Source of the DNA: Selenomonas timonae
Lineage (GTDB): Bacteria > Bacillota > Negativicutes > Selenomonadales > Selenomonadaceae
Direction: 5' to 3'
DNA: 64,000 nt
Assembly: GCF_014250475.1 (NCBI RefSeq)
Contig: NZ_CP060204.1
Location: 434,001-498,000, forward strand
The notes under the pieces are model-generated. The model was not told the origin of the DNA and did no database searches. It worked only from the letters and a program-made list of their open reading frames with translations. The position numbers and the translations under genes were made by a program. This document shows, in pieces, positions 41,528 through 48,726 of the stretch (the stretch's first letter is position 1; each line of letters begins with the position of its first letter).

Positions 41528-41557
41528 AAACGTCCATGTATGCGCATGGACGTTTTT
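41528..41557 (+). terminator. Terminator of the secreted-protein gene
   Basis: AAACGTCCATG pairs with CATGGACGTTT across a short loop, followed by T residues. Confidence 0.8.
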
Positions 41558-41565
41558 CTATGCAC

Positions 41566-41733
41566 TAAAGGAAGCACTGATAAATTCAGCACCGCCGTCT
41601 TAGCACATCTTTTTCGCCCTGCCATCGTCGACAAATCCTCCACATAGCTTTGGCTATGCGTCCGGTTTGTCTCCTTGACAGGACAAAAAATCTGCACCAA
41701 TCCGACGGACTTCATTTTATCAGCGATTCCCTA
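41566..41733. repeat. Dispersed inverted-repeat element, full copy (R3)
   Basis: Terminal repeats TAAAGGAAGCACTGATAAAT and ATTTTATCAGCGATTCCCTA bound about 168 bp. The interior, read on the minus strand, has the same order as the copy at 26089: a GGTGCAGATTTTTTGTC-like stretch, AAACCGGACGCATAGC, GCTATGTGGAGGAT and AGGGCGAAAAAGATG. Confidence 0.8.
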
Positions 41734-41809
41734 AAGAAAAGTATCCTCACATAGATTTACAAAATGACAGATTTATTCTACAATAAGAAAATCAATCTGT
41801 GAGGTGACG

Positions 41810-42550
41810 ATGATGGAGGAAAGACTTGACACATCGCGACGCTCGGTGTTTATGGCTGGCGTACACGATGGCGTGCCGATTGCGCTCGGCTACTTCGTCG
41901 TGGCGTTCACGCTCGGTATTCTCGCGAAGACGGCGGGGCTGACCCCGTGGCAGGGCTTCGTGACGAGTGCGGTCAACATCGCCTCGGCGGGCGAGTACGC
42001 GGGCTTTACGGTGATTGCGGCACAAGCACCCTACCTTGAGATCGCCGTGCTGACGCTCGTTGCAAATGCACGCTACTTCCTCATGGCGGCGGCACTGACG
42101 CAGCGGTTCGCACCCGAGACATCGCTCCTCCATCGGCTCGCCGTGAGCTTCGGCGTGACGGATGAGATCTTCGGCATCACGGTCGCGCGCGGCGGAGCCG
42201 TGAGTCCCTACTACAACTACGGTGCAATGGCGATCTCCGTGCCCGCGTGGGCGGCAGGCACGTCGGCGGGCATCCTCGCGGGCGGCATCCTCCCCTCCGC
42301 CGTTGTCTCCGCACTCTCGGTCGCCCTCTACGGGATGTTCGTCTGGGTCGTCCTCCCCGCCGCGAAGCGGAGCCGCCCCATCGGCGGCATGGTGCTGGCG
42401 AGCTGCGTTCTCTCGCTCGCGGCAACCTATGCACCCGTCACGAGCGAGCTCTCGGGCGGCACGCGCACGATCCTCCTCACCCTGCTGATCGCAGGGGTGG
42501 GCGCGGCGCTCTTCCCCGTCCACGAGGAAGAGGAGGCAGAACATGAATGA
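41810..42550 (+). CDS. azlC: AzlC-family branched-chain amino acid exporter, large subunit
   Basis: The protein has 246 residues with about seven to eight membrane segments. It forms with AzlD an exporter for branched-chain amino acids. The GVHDGVPIALGYFVVAFTLG start, the GFVTSAVNIASAGEYAGFT segment and the FGVTDEIFGIT segment are family hallmarks. ATG at 41810 follows GAGGTGACG, and ATG at 41813 is equally possible. The gene overlaps azlD by 8 nt. Confidence 0.9.
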   Translation: MMEERLDTSRRSVFMAGVHDGVPIALGYFVVAFTLGILAKTAGLTPWQGFVTSAVNIASAGEYAGFTVIAAQAPYLEIAVLTLVANARYFLMAAALTQRFAPETSLLHRLAVSFGVTDEIFGITVARGGAVSPYYNYGAMAISVPAWAAGTSAGILAGGILPSAVVSALSVALYGMFVWVVLPAAKRSRPIGGMVLASCVLSLAATYAPVTSELSGGTRTILLTLLIAGVGAALFPVHEEEEAEHE

Positions 42551-42854
42551 CATCTGGCTATACATCGCGGTCATGAGCGCGGTGACACTTGCGATTCGTC
42601 TGACCCCCGCCCTCCTCCTGCGGCGCGAGATCAAGAATGTATTTGTCCGCTCCTTCCTCTTCTACGTTCCCTATGTGACGCTTGCCGTCATGACCTTCCC
42701 TGCGATTGTGGAGGCGACCCGTACCCCCGTCGCGGGCGCGGCGGCATTCGTCTTTGCCCTCTATCTCGCGTGGAACGGCGCGAGCCTCTTTCGCTGTGCG
42801 GCAGGGGCATCCGTGATGGTGCTGATCGTGGAGGGAATTGTGTTTTCGCTGTAA
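42543..42854 (+). CDS. azlD: AzlD-family small subunit of the exporter
   Basis: The protein has 103 residues with four membrane segments. The TLAIRLTPALLLRR segment and the FLFYVPYVTLAVMTFP segment are typical of AzlD. It pairs with AzlC. The gene starts inside the end of azlC and ends in a terminator. Confidence 0.9.
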   Translation: MNDIWLYIAVMSAVTLAIRLTPALLLRREIKNVFVRSFLFYVPYVTLAVMTFPAIVEATRTPVAGAAAFVFALYLAWNGASLFRCAAGASVMVLIVEGIVFSL

Positions 42855-42883
42855 AAAAGAGCTGCGCGCGCGGCTCTTTTTCT
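42853..42883 (+). terminator. Terminator of azlCD
   Basis: AAAAAAGAGC pairs with GCTCTTTTT around a GC-rich loop. Confidence 0.8.
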
Positions 42884-42897
42884 ATGTCATAAAGTTT

Positions 42898-42917
42898 TAA
42901 GAATCGACTGATAAAAT
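42898..42917. repeat. Solo terminal repeat of the dispersed element (R5)
   Basis: TAAGAATCGACTGATAAAAT differs by only a few bases from the element end TAAGGAATCGCTGATAAAAT. No second end or interior is seen. It may be a remnant of excision or deletion just before the DUF4178 gene. Confidence 0.5.
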
Positions 42918-42936
42918 GAGAATTGGAGGTGAATGC

Positions 42937-44037
42937 ATGGATTTCGACTGCTGGACAAGTCTCAAAATCGGAGAAGCATCCTACATCATCGCAGAAAAGA
43001 TCCGCTACAAGGAGAAAACATCAGATGATGTATGGACAGAGTATGGACTTATCACAGACAAAAGTGATGTGCGTCTCTGGCTGAGCATCGCAGAAGATGG
43101 ACTATCGTGCAGCCTCTCCTCCCCTGTGGGAAACAAAATGCCGAAGGGCTACCGTCTCCATGACAGCGGCACAGAGGTCGTAACGGGTGTATGGGGCGAT
43201 ACGGATGCCTCCGTCGGCGATGAGACGGAATACGAACAGTATGAAAGTGCAGACGGCAACGCAACCTTCTTTGTCGAACATTGGAACGGCAGGCGCAGCA
43301 GCTCCGCGGGACGAAAGATCTCCGCCGCTGTCATCGTCGCAGACACGGATGTCGGTGCGCGGCAGAGAGCACGAGCGGTGTATCTGCGCTCGGGGCTGCG
43401 CGATTTAGCCGTCCATGCGGGCTCAGGTCTGGCTGCCGTCGGCATCGTCCTTTTCTTCCTATCCGGCGTGCCCGACTTCGACACGCGGGACTGGCATGAT
43501 TTCCGCCGCTTCGTCAGCATGCCCTATGCGCTGCATGAGCGGCTCTCAGATGCCCCCTACTACAAGGAGGGGGCTGCGGAGAACGGTACACGGCTCTATG
43601 CGGCGCAGATCGACGACGGTACGGCTGCCCTCGACCTCATCGAGGGGGTGGACGGTATGGTGCAGGATGCCTTTATCGAAAAGGCCGCTGCGGATGCCCC
43701 GCTCGTGATTCGCACACAACAGGAGACTGCACGCATTACGAGCGCAGCGGACGGCACAACGCACATCATCCTCACGGAGACAACGCCCGACCTCACACCT
43801 GCTGCCGAAAAACTGGAACGCGGCTACGTCCTCATGCGTTATGCCGAGCTTGTACGCACGGGCGATCAGCGCGGGCGTGCCGGCGTGGTGCTGCAGGAAA
43901 GTCCGAGGGTCGACACTCCCTCTGCCGCACCTGCGGATAGAGCGGCAACGGCAGCAGCACCCCCTACGACTGCGCCCGCACCGACCACCTCCGCGAGCGA
44001 GGAGACACCGCGCCGAATGCGCCATCTTGCACACTGA
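42937..44037 (+). CDS. DUF4178-domain membrane protein
   Basis: The protein has 366 residues. Residues 5-135 contain a DUF4178-type region (LKIGEASYIIAEKIRYKEK, WTEYGLITDKSDVRLWLSI). One membrane segment follows (about 170-190, LAAVGIVLFFLSGVPDF), then an outside domain of about 140 residues and a Pro/Thr/Ala-rich tail. DUF4178 has no known biochemical role. ATG at 42937 follows TGGAGGTGAATGC. It starts a four-gene operon with DUF350, a small membrane protein and an ATP-grasp ligase. Confidence 0.8.
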   Translation: MDFDCWTSLKIGEASYIIAEKIRYKEKTSDDVWTEYGLITDKSDVRLWLSIAEDGLSCSLSSPVGNKMPKGYRLHDSGTEVVTGVWGDTDASVGDETEYEQYESADGNATFFVEHWNGRRSSSAGRKISAAVIVADTDVGARQRARAVYLRSGLRDLAVHAGSGLAAVGIVLFFLSGVPDFDTRDWHDFRRFVSMPYALHERLSDAPYYKEGAAENGTRLYAAQIDDGTAALDLIEGVDGMVQDAFIEKAAADAPLVIRTQQETARITSAADGTTHIILTETTPDLTPAAEKLERGYVLMRYAELVRTGDQRGRAGVVLQESPRVDTPSAAPADRAATAAAPPTTAPAPTTSASEETPRRMRHLAH

Positions 44038-44082
44038 CTGCACCGCTCTGCGGGCAATGATATGAAAGACAGGAGAACCCAC

Positions 44083-44514
44083 ATGATCGATCTGTCCACC
44101 CTGATGCTTACCGTATTCTATGCCGCATTCGGCATTCTGCTCATGGTTGTATCCAACATTGTGATCGACCTATTCATCCCCGGCGATTTCGCCGCCGAGA
44201 TTCGGCGCGGCAACCGTGCGGTCGCATGGCTGTCGGCGGGCTCGTTCATCGGCATCGGTGAGATCCTGCGTGCTGTCATCATGTCTCCCACATACGAGGC
44301 GTTGACGGCGGACTTCGTGCAGGGAGTTGTCGCAAGTGCCGTCTACGCCGCCGTCGGCATCCTCTGCTTCATCGTCGGTTTTTTCATTATCAACGCGTGG
44401 CACCGCAAATATGAGCTTGCCGCCGAGATTCAGCGCGGCAATACGGCAGCGGGCATCTTCGTGTTCGGGATCTTCGTCGGGCTGTCGCTCGTCATCAGCG
44501 GCGCAGTGCATTGA
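44083..44514 (+). CDS. DUF350 (YjfL-type) membrane protein
   Basis: The protein has 143 residues with four membrane segments, built as two repeats that each end with an amphipathic LFIPGDFAAEIRRGNRAVAWLS or YELAAEIQRGNTAAGIFV sequence (longer than shown family core EI.RGN.A). The repeated E-RGN-A motif is diagnostic for DUF350. The E. coli homologue YjfL lies in the yjf operon with a YjfC-type ligase, as here. Function unknown. ATG at 44083 follows ACAGGAGAACCC. Confidence 0.88.
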   Translation: MIDLSTLMLTVFYAAFGILLMVVSNIVIDLFIPGDFAAEIRRGNRAVAWLSAGSFIGIGEILRAVIMSPTYEALTADFVQGVVASAVYAAVGILCFIVGFFIINAWHRKYELAAEIQRGNTAAGIFVFGIFVGLSLVISGAVH

Positions 44515-44525
44515 GGTGATTCTGC

Positions 44526-45092
44526 ATGGAAAACATAGGGCGCAAGGCAGCCATTCTCGCCGCTGCATTTGCCTCCGTCGGAGCACTTGGCGCGGCATAC
44601 GTCTATCGCCATGACATCGCTTTTTCCATCGCTGATGCCGTGCATCCCGAGTGGAATGCGGGCGAGGCGCGGCTTGCGGATGCCTATGACCGCCGCTATA
44701 CTCTTCTCAACAACGGCGACGGTACGGAGACCGCGCTCTATGACGACAGCACTGCCGTCACCTTTCGCCACGACGGCGCGGGCGACCTCGTCTGGCTCTA
44801 CGGCACGGCAAGTCTCCTCGCCCCCCTCGCGCCGAACTATTTCGCATTTCACGGATTTTCCTACGCGGGCGGCACAATGGATCTCGCGCAGATGACCTAC
44901 CGCGCAAACGCTCCGCTCACGCCGCTGCCAAAAAAATATACCGCATCCGGCACGGGCACACATGCACACGGGATAAATCACAGCTATGCGGGGCGCGGCA
45001 ACTACAACGAGCGAAAGAGTTCCCAGTCGGGCGAGGTCAGTCGCAGATCCGGCTTCGGACAGGCGGGCATCCGCTCCTCGGGAGGTTCGTAA
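44526..45092 (+). CDS. Small anchored protein of the DUF350 operon
   Basis: The protein has 188 residues. An N-terminal membrane anchor (AAILAAAFASVGALGAAYVY) leads to a domain of about 110 residues outside or inside the cell, and a Gly/Ser/Arg-rich tail (RRSGFGQAGIRSSGGS). The Gly/Ser/Arg tail resembles that of DUF1190 (YjfM-type) proteins found beside DUF350 and YjfC-type ligases. The family call is tentative. The ligase gene follows after 1 nt. Confidence 0.6.
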   Translation: MENIGRKAAILAAAFASVGALGAAYVYRHDIAFSIADAVHPEWNAGEARLADAYDRRYTLLNNGDGTETALYDDSTAVTFRHDGAGDLVWLYGTASLLAPLAPNYFAFHGFSYAGGTMDLAQMTYRANAPLTPLPKKYTASGTGTHAHGINHSYAGRGNYNERKSSQSGEVSRRSGFGQAGIRSSGGS

Positions 45093-45093
45093 C

Positions 45094-46395
45094 GTGAGCA
45101 GCACACACAAAGAGACCTACATCGACGCACTTGACCCGACAATCTTCACCTATATCCAATACGGTGACTATGCTGACCGCTACCCCACACATACGGTGCA
45201 GGAGTTCCCACAGGAGTTCTATGACGAGATGCGCCGTGCCTCAGCGGGGCTGTTTCACATCTTCTGCAAGGCAGCGCAGGTGCTGCAAAACGCTCCCGAC
45301 GACTTTGCGCGTGCGATGGATCTGCCACGCGAACTGCTTCCCTATCTGCGCATACCGAATGCGTTCGGACTGCCGACGTGGCTCTCGCGCTTTGACTTTG
45401 TCCTCGACGAGAAAGGGCATATCCGCATGGTCGAGATCAATGCGGATACGCCCTGTTTTATTGTAGAATCCTTCTATGCCAATGGGGTTGCGGCAGCGTA
45501 CCATGGCCGACGTGACCCGAACGCGGGGGCACGGGCGCAGCTGCGGGATTTCCTCACGCACATCCACAATCAGCTTGCTGCACCCATCGCCGATTTAAAG
45601 CGACAAACGCTCACGCACCGCCCCTTCGTATTCAGCTGCTTCGACGACTATCCCGAGGATCTGGCAACGACGCGCTTCCTCATGGAGCAGATGCAGGAGG
45701 GGGTTCCGCACGGCGATATCCGCTTTCTCTCGTTCTACGAGATGGAGATTGACGATGAGGGGATCCCTCTCATAGACAGCAGATATGCGACAGCACTCTA
45801 TCGCCTGCACCCGATGGAGATATTGATTGATGAGTGCACAGCGGACGGTGAACCGCTCGGTGCGATATTTCTGGATTTATATAAGGAAGGAAAATTTGCA
45901 TTGATGAATCCGCCCGAGGCGATTCTCCTGCAAAACAAGTCCTTTATGGCACTCGTCTATGCACTCGCGCGGACGGAGCAGTTCCTAACCGCCGAGGAGT
46001 GTGCGCTTGTTCGCCGCTATCTCGTCCCCTCGTATTTCGAGGAGGATTTTGCCGCGCTCATGGACGGCACATACATCCGCAAAGAGATCTGGGGGCGCGA
46101 GGGGAAGAACGTCCGTCTGGTCGAAAAGCAGGGCGAGCACGCGAAAACCGTGCACGAGAAGCAGCCCGACAACGCGGACGAGATCATCTGCCGCGAGAGC
46201 CGCGCGGCGATGTATCAGGACTTTGTCCGTCAACCGCGCTTCGTCCATACCGTCGACTCCGGCACGATCGACGGCTGTCTGACCCTCTCGTGCTTCATGC
46301 TCTTTGACACGCCCTCTGCCGTCGGCGCACGTTTCTCCCCCGCCGAGATCGCGGGCACAGAGGCATACTTTTTGCCGCTTGTCGTGAGGGAATAA
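45094..46395 (+). CDS. Glutathionylspermidine-synthase-like ATP-grasp ligase (YjfC type)
   Basis: The protein has 433 residues. It resembles the C-terminal synthetase half of Gsp synthase, an ATP-grasp enzyme that joins a peptide to an amine. Recognisable parts are LPTWLSRFDFVLDEKGHIRM, VEINADTPCFIVESF (metal/ATP site), PPEAILLQNKSFMALVYAL and KEIWGREGKNV, then the basic end of the family. The amidase half of E. coli Gss is absent, as in YgiC and YjfC. The start is GTG at 45094, eight bases after GGGAGG. The natural substrate of this group is unknown. Confidence 0.85.
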   Translation: MSSTHKETYIDALDPTIFTYIQYGDYADRYPTHTVQEFPQEFYDEMRRASAGLFHIFCKAAQVLQNAPDDFARAMDLPRELLPYLRIPNAFGLPTWLSRFDFVLDEKGHIRMVEINADTPCFIVESFYANGVAAAYHGRRDPNAGARAQLRDFLTHIHNQLAAPIADLKRQTLTHRPFVFSCFDDYPEDLATTRFLMEQMQEGVPHGDIRFLSFYEMEIDDEGIPLIDSRYATALYRLHPMEILIDECTADGEPLGAIFLDLYKEGKFALMNPPEAILLQNKSFMALVYALARTEQFLTAEECALVRRYLVPSYFEEDFAALMDGTYIRKEIWGREGKNVRLVEKQGEHAKTVHEKQPDNADEIICRESRAAMYQDFVRQPRFVHTVDSGTIDGCLTLSCFMLFDTPSAVGARFSPAEIAGTEAYFLPLVVRE

Positions 46396-46407
46396 TGGGC
46401 CAAAGAA

Positions 46408-46438
46408 AAACGGAACAGGCTTTTTGCCTATTCCGTTC
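46408..46438. terminator. Hairpin downstream of the DUF350 operon
   Basis: ACGGAACAGGC and GCCTATTCCGT form a stem with one mismatch and a T-rich loop. It is the only terminator-like structure before toxin locus 2, but its T-run is on the leftward side. Confidence 0.5.
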
Positions 46439-46453
46439 ATCGAAACTTTGTGC

Positions 46454-46459
46454 TATAAT
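46454..46459 (+). promoter_or_regulatory. Extended -10 promoter of type I toxin locus 2
   Basis: TGTGCTATAAT matches the locus 1 toxin promoter. The expected start at about 46466 places AAGTGACTGAC at the 5' end of the mRNA. Confidence 0.7.
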
Positions 46460-46509
46460 GTACTTAAGTGACTGACAAGGTTCGGCCTCCCTCAGGGGAG
46501 GTGATGCAT

Positions 46510-46593
46510 GTGACGCTTTATGAAAAGCTGTCGCTTCTAGTTGCAGTGCTCACACTCATAACTAGCATCATTTTCAATCTGCTACACCTGTAA
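46510..46593 (+). CDS. Holin-like type I toxin peptide, locus 2
   Basis: The peptide has 27 residues: MTLYEKLSLL, a long hydrophobic stretch and a LLHL end. It shares MTL(F/Y)EKLSLL with locus 1. GTG at 46510 lies eight bases after GGAGG. The ribosome site is locked in a perfect hairpin, CCTCCC-TCAG-GGGAGG, as in known type I toxins. The antisense RNA gene converges on it from the right. Confidence 0.78.
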   Translation: MTLYEKLSLLVAVLTLITSIIFNLLHL

Positions 46594-46596
46594 GCA

Positions 46597-46692
46597 GAAA
46601 AAAGAACCGTACGCGGTTACGCCGGCTCCTTCTTCAAGTACCAAAATACTAGGGAGAGACCGACGTCACTACTCGTCAGTCACTCTTTTTGT
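46597..46692 (-). ncRNA. Antisense antitoxin RNA of type I locus 2
   Basis: Start near 46692 comes from a perfect consensus promoter on the minus strand. The RNA ends at AACCGCGTACGGTT followed by six T residues, next to the toxin stop codon. The sequence is clearly related to the locus 1 RNA (the segments GGTCTCTCC, GGAGCCG and CGTACGGTTCTTTTTTCTG are shared). Boundaries are predicted. Confidence 0.75.
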
Positions 46693-46698
46693 GTCTTT

Positions 46699-46727
46699 AT
46701 TATATCGTTACAACAAAAGATTGTCAA
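46699..46727 (-). promoter_or_regulatory. Consensus promoter of the antitoxin RNA, locus 2
   Basis: On the minus strand it reads TTGACA, 17 nt, TATAAT. The -35 box covers the stop codon of the panF gene (46724-46726), so the RNA gene is packed against panF. Confidence 0.85.
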
Positions 46728-48175
46728 GCGCGCTCTCTGCTCCGCTCCCAATAGCTTCCCGCGAGGAAGAGAACGAGCGAGGCGGTGATGCCGACGGCGA
46801 TGGGGTGCAGTCCGAGCGGTTTGAATCCCACCGCCATCGCCGCGCAGTAGATGAGCGTGCCGCCGCCCATTGCGGCGAGTGCGCCCGTGCGCCGCGCCCA
46901 TGTGGTAAAGAGCCCAAAGACGAGCACCCAGAAGAATGCCGTCTCAAGCCCGCCGAACGCGAACATATTGATGAGCCAGATGAGCGACGGCGGCGCAATG
47001 GCAAGCACGAACACGATGATGCCGAGCGTGGCGGTGACACCCATCGAGAGCCGGCGCAGCGTCTTTTCCTCGACGCATTTGCCGCGCTGCTGCTGATGGT
47101 GGAGGTAGACATCCTTCACCACCGCCGACGAGGCGACGATAAGCACGCCCGAGATGGTGGAGATCGACGCCGCCAAGGGGCCGATGATGGCAAATCCGAG
47201 GAGTTCGGGGGGCATGACCTGCGCCATGAGCTGTGGGATGACACTGTCCACACCACCGAGTGCCTTTGCATCGACACCGAGCACCCCACGTCCGAGGACT
47301 CCGACGAGGTTCACGGCGATGTTCATAAAGGCGATGACGACCGTGCCAATAATCATGGCGCGGTGCATATCGCGGCTGCTCCGATAGCTGATGCCGCGCA
47401 CAACCGACTGCGGCAGGGCAATCGTGAGTGCCCCAACGAGCAGCCACTGTGAGATATAGAGGGAGATGGGCATACGTCCCGCTGCCGTCGGTGTCAGCAT
47501 CTCGGGATGTGCCGCACGCAGATTCGCCAGAATCGCTGCAAGACCGCCGCCCGCCTCAAGTACATAGTAAAACAGCAGGACGATGCCGAGCATCATGACA
47601 ATCGCACAGCAGGTATCTGTCAGTGCAACGGCACGAAATCCGCCGATCGACGTATAGACAACAACCACAATACCAAACAGCACCAGACCGAGCTCATAGC
47701 TGTAGCCCGTGACGGCGGCAAAGAGCTGCGCCCCGCCGACGAACTGTGCGACCATCGACGCGGCAAAGAAAACCACGATGGCGAATGCCGCGAGTGCCGC
47801 AAGAGCGTCCGACTGATAGCGGTGACGGATGATATCGACAATGGTGACAGCGTGGATGCGCCGCGCCAGACGTGCGACCTTCTTGCCGAAGATGCCGAGC
47901 ACGAGGAAGATCGTCATGGTCTGGATGACCGCCATGTAGATCCAGCCAAAGCCGATCTCGTACGCCATACCCGGCCCGCCGACAAACGAGCTGACCGAGC
48001 TGTAGGTCGCGACCATCGTCATCGCGAGCACGAACGCGCCAAGTGTCTGCCCGCCGACGAAGTAGCCCGAGAGGAAGCCACCCGCGTGACTTTGCCGCCG
48101 CACATAGATGCCGAGCGCGAGCATTGCCGCCATGAAGCCGAGGAGCGGCAGGAGCACCATGAGATTCCCGTTCAT
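46724..48175 (-). CDS. panF: Sodium/pantothenate symporter
   Basis: The protein has 483 residues with about 13 membrane segments of the sodium:solute symporter family. It imports pantothenate, the precursor of coenzyme A, with sodium. VGGQTLGAFVLAMTMVATYSSVSSFVGGPGMAYEIG is the conserved sodium-site region (read as two halves), and IIGPLAASISTISGVLIVASS the later signature. The yhdT-panF arrangement is the same as in E. coli and supports the specific call. The start overlaps the yhdT stop by 4 nt. Confidence 0.87.
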   Translation of the reverse strand: MNGNLMVLLPLLGFMAAMLALGIYVRRQSHAGGFLSGYFVGGQTLGAFVLAMTMVATYSSVSSFVGGPGMAYEIGFGWIYMAVIQTMTIFLVLGIFGKKVARLARRIHAVTIVDIIRHRYQSDALAALAAFAIVVFFAASMVAQFVGGAQLFAAVTGYSYELGLVLFGIVVVVYTSIGGFRAVALTDTCCAIVMMLGIVLLFYYVLEAGGGLAAILANLRAAHPEMLTPTAAGRMPISLYISQWLLVGALTIALPQSVVRGISYRSSRDMHRAMIIGTVVIAFMNIAVNLVGVLGRGVLGVDAKALGGVDSVIPQLMAQVMPPELLGFAIIGPLAASISTISGVLIVASSAVVKDVYLHHQQQRGKCVEEKTLRRLSMGVTATLGIIVFVLAIAPPSLIWLINMFAFGGLETAFFWVLVFGLFTTWARRTGALAAMGGGTLIYCAAMAVGFKPLGLHPIAVGITASLVLFLAGSYWERSRERA

Positions 48176-48432
48176 CGTGCCGCCCCCTCTCCGCGTTCAT
48201 CGAGGGGGACGTCCTCCGCTGCAAATGCCAGATAGACGGCGAGCACAGCCCCCACGGCGAGCACGCCGACACTCGACGTAACCGCCCAGAGTGGGAATCC
48301 CGCGATTGTCACATCGACCTCTGCAAGACCGAAGCCAAGCACCGTCCAGAGGACGGCAAAGAGAATACCTGCGGCAGCGGTACGCCTCGCCTCGCGAGCG
48401 ATGGCGTCCGCCGCCTTTTTTTCATCGTGCAT
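48172..48432 (-). CDS. yhdT: YhdT-family small membrane protein
   Basis: The protein has 86 residues with two membrane segments (ILFAVLWTVLGFGLAEV and VGVLAVGAVLAVYLAFA). The FGLPLW-like AGFPLWAVTSS linker is typical of the YhdT (DUF997) family, commonly encoded just before panF. The role is unknown, perhaps an accessory subunit. ATG at 48432 follows ATAGGAGGTTC. Confidence 0.85.
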   Translation of the reverse strand: MHDEKKAADAIAREARRTAAAGILFAVLWTVLGFGLAEVDVTIAGFPLWAVTSSVGVLAVGAVLAVYLAFAAEDVPLDERGEGAAR

Positions 48433-48452
48433 GATGAACCTCCTATACAGTT

Positions 48453-48502
48453 GTGCCGTCGGAGGCTCTCACTCTCCGCAGCATCCCGAGCGCTGCCGGC
48501 AC
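48453..48502 (-). promoter_or_regulatory. Possible structured leader of yhdT-panF
   Basis: Read leftward, GTGCCG and CGGCAC close a 50-nt unit with two inner hairpins, GCAGC/GCTGC and GGAG/CTCC: a compact three-way junction ending 12 nt before the ribosome site. It is not a riboswitch class I recognise. Confidence 0.4.
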
Positions 48503-48726
48503 ATCGGCGACACTCTCACAAATACCGCCCTATCCTACCACACCTTTGAGATATGCGCAATCGTTCTTTATTCAAAATTTTCTTTGTTCAGCCGATCCAT
48601 TAGTCATATATACGGCCTTCAACGGTCATAGATTTTTGGTTTAAAATGATAAAACTCCTTGATTCTGCCCTAAAAAAAGTATAAAATTGAAGATATCTAT
48701 TAAATATATGAAATGGAGGAAGAATT

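Noticed and set aside
46404-46445. A further antisense RNA gene left of toxin locus 2
   Set aside because: The hairpin has a leftward T-run but no minus-strand promoter of its own is visible nearby.
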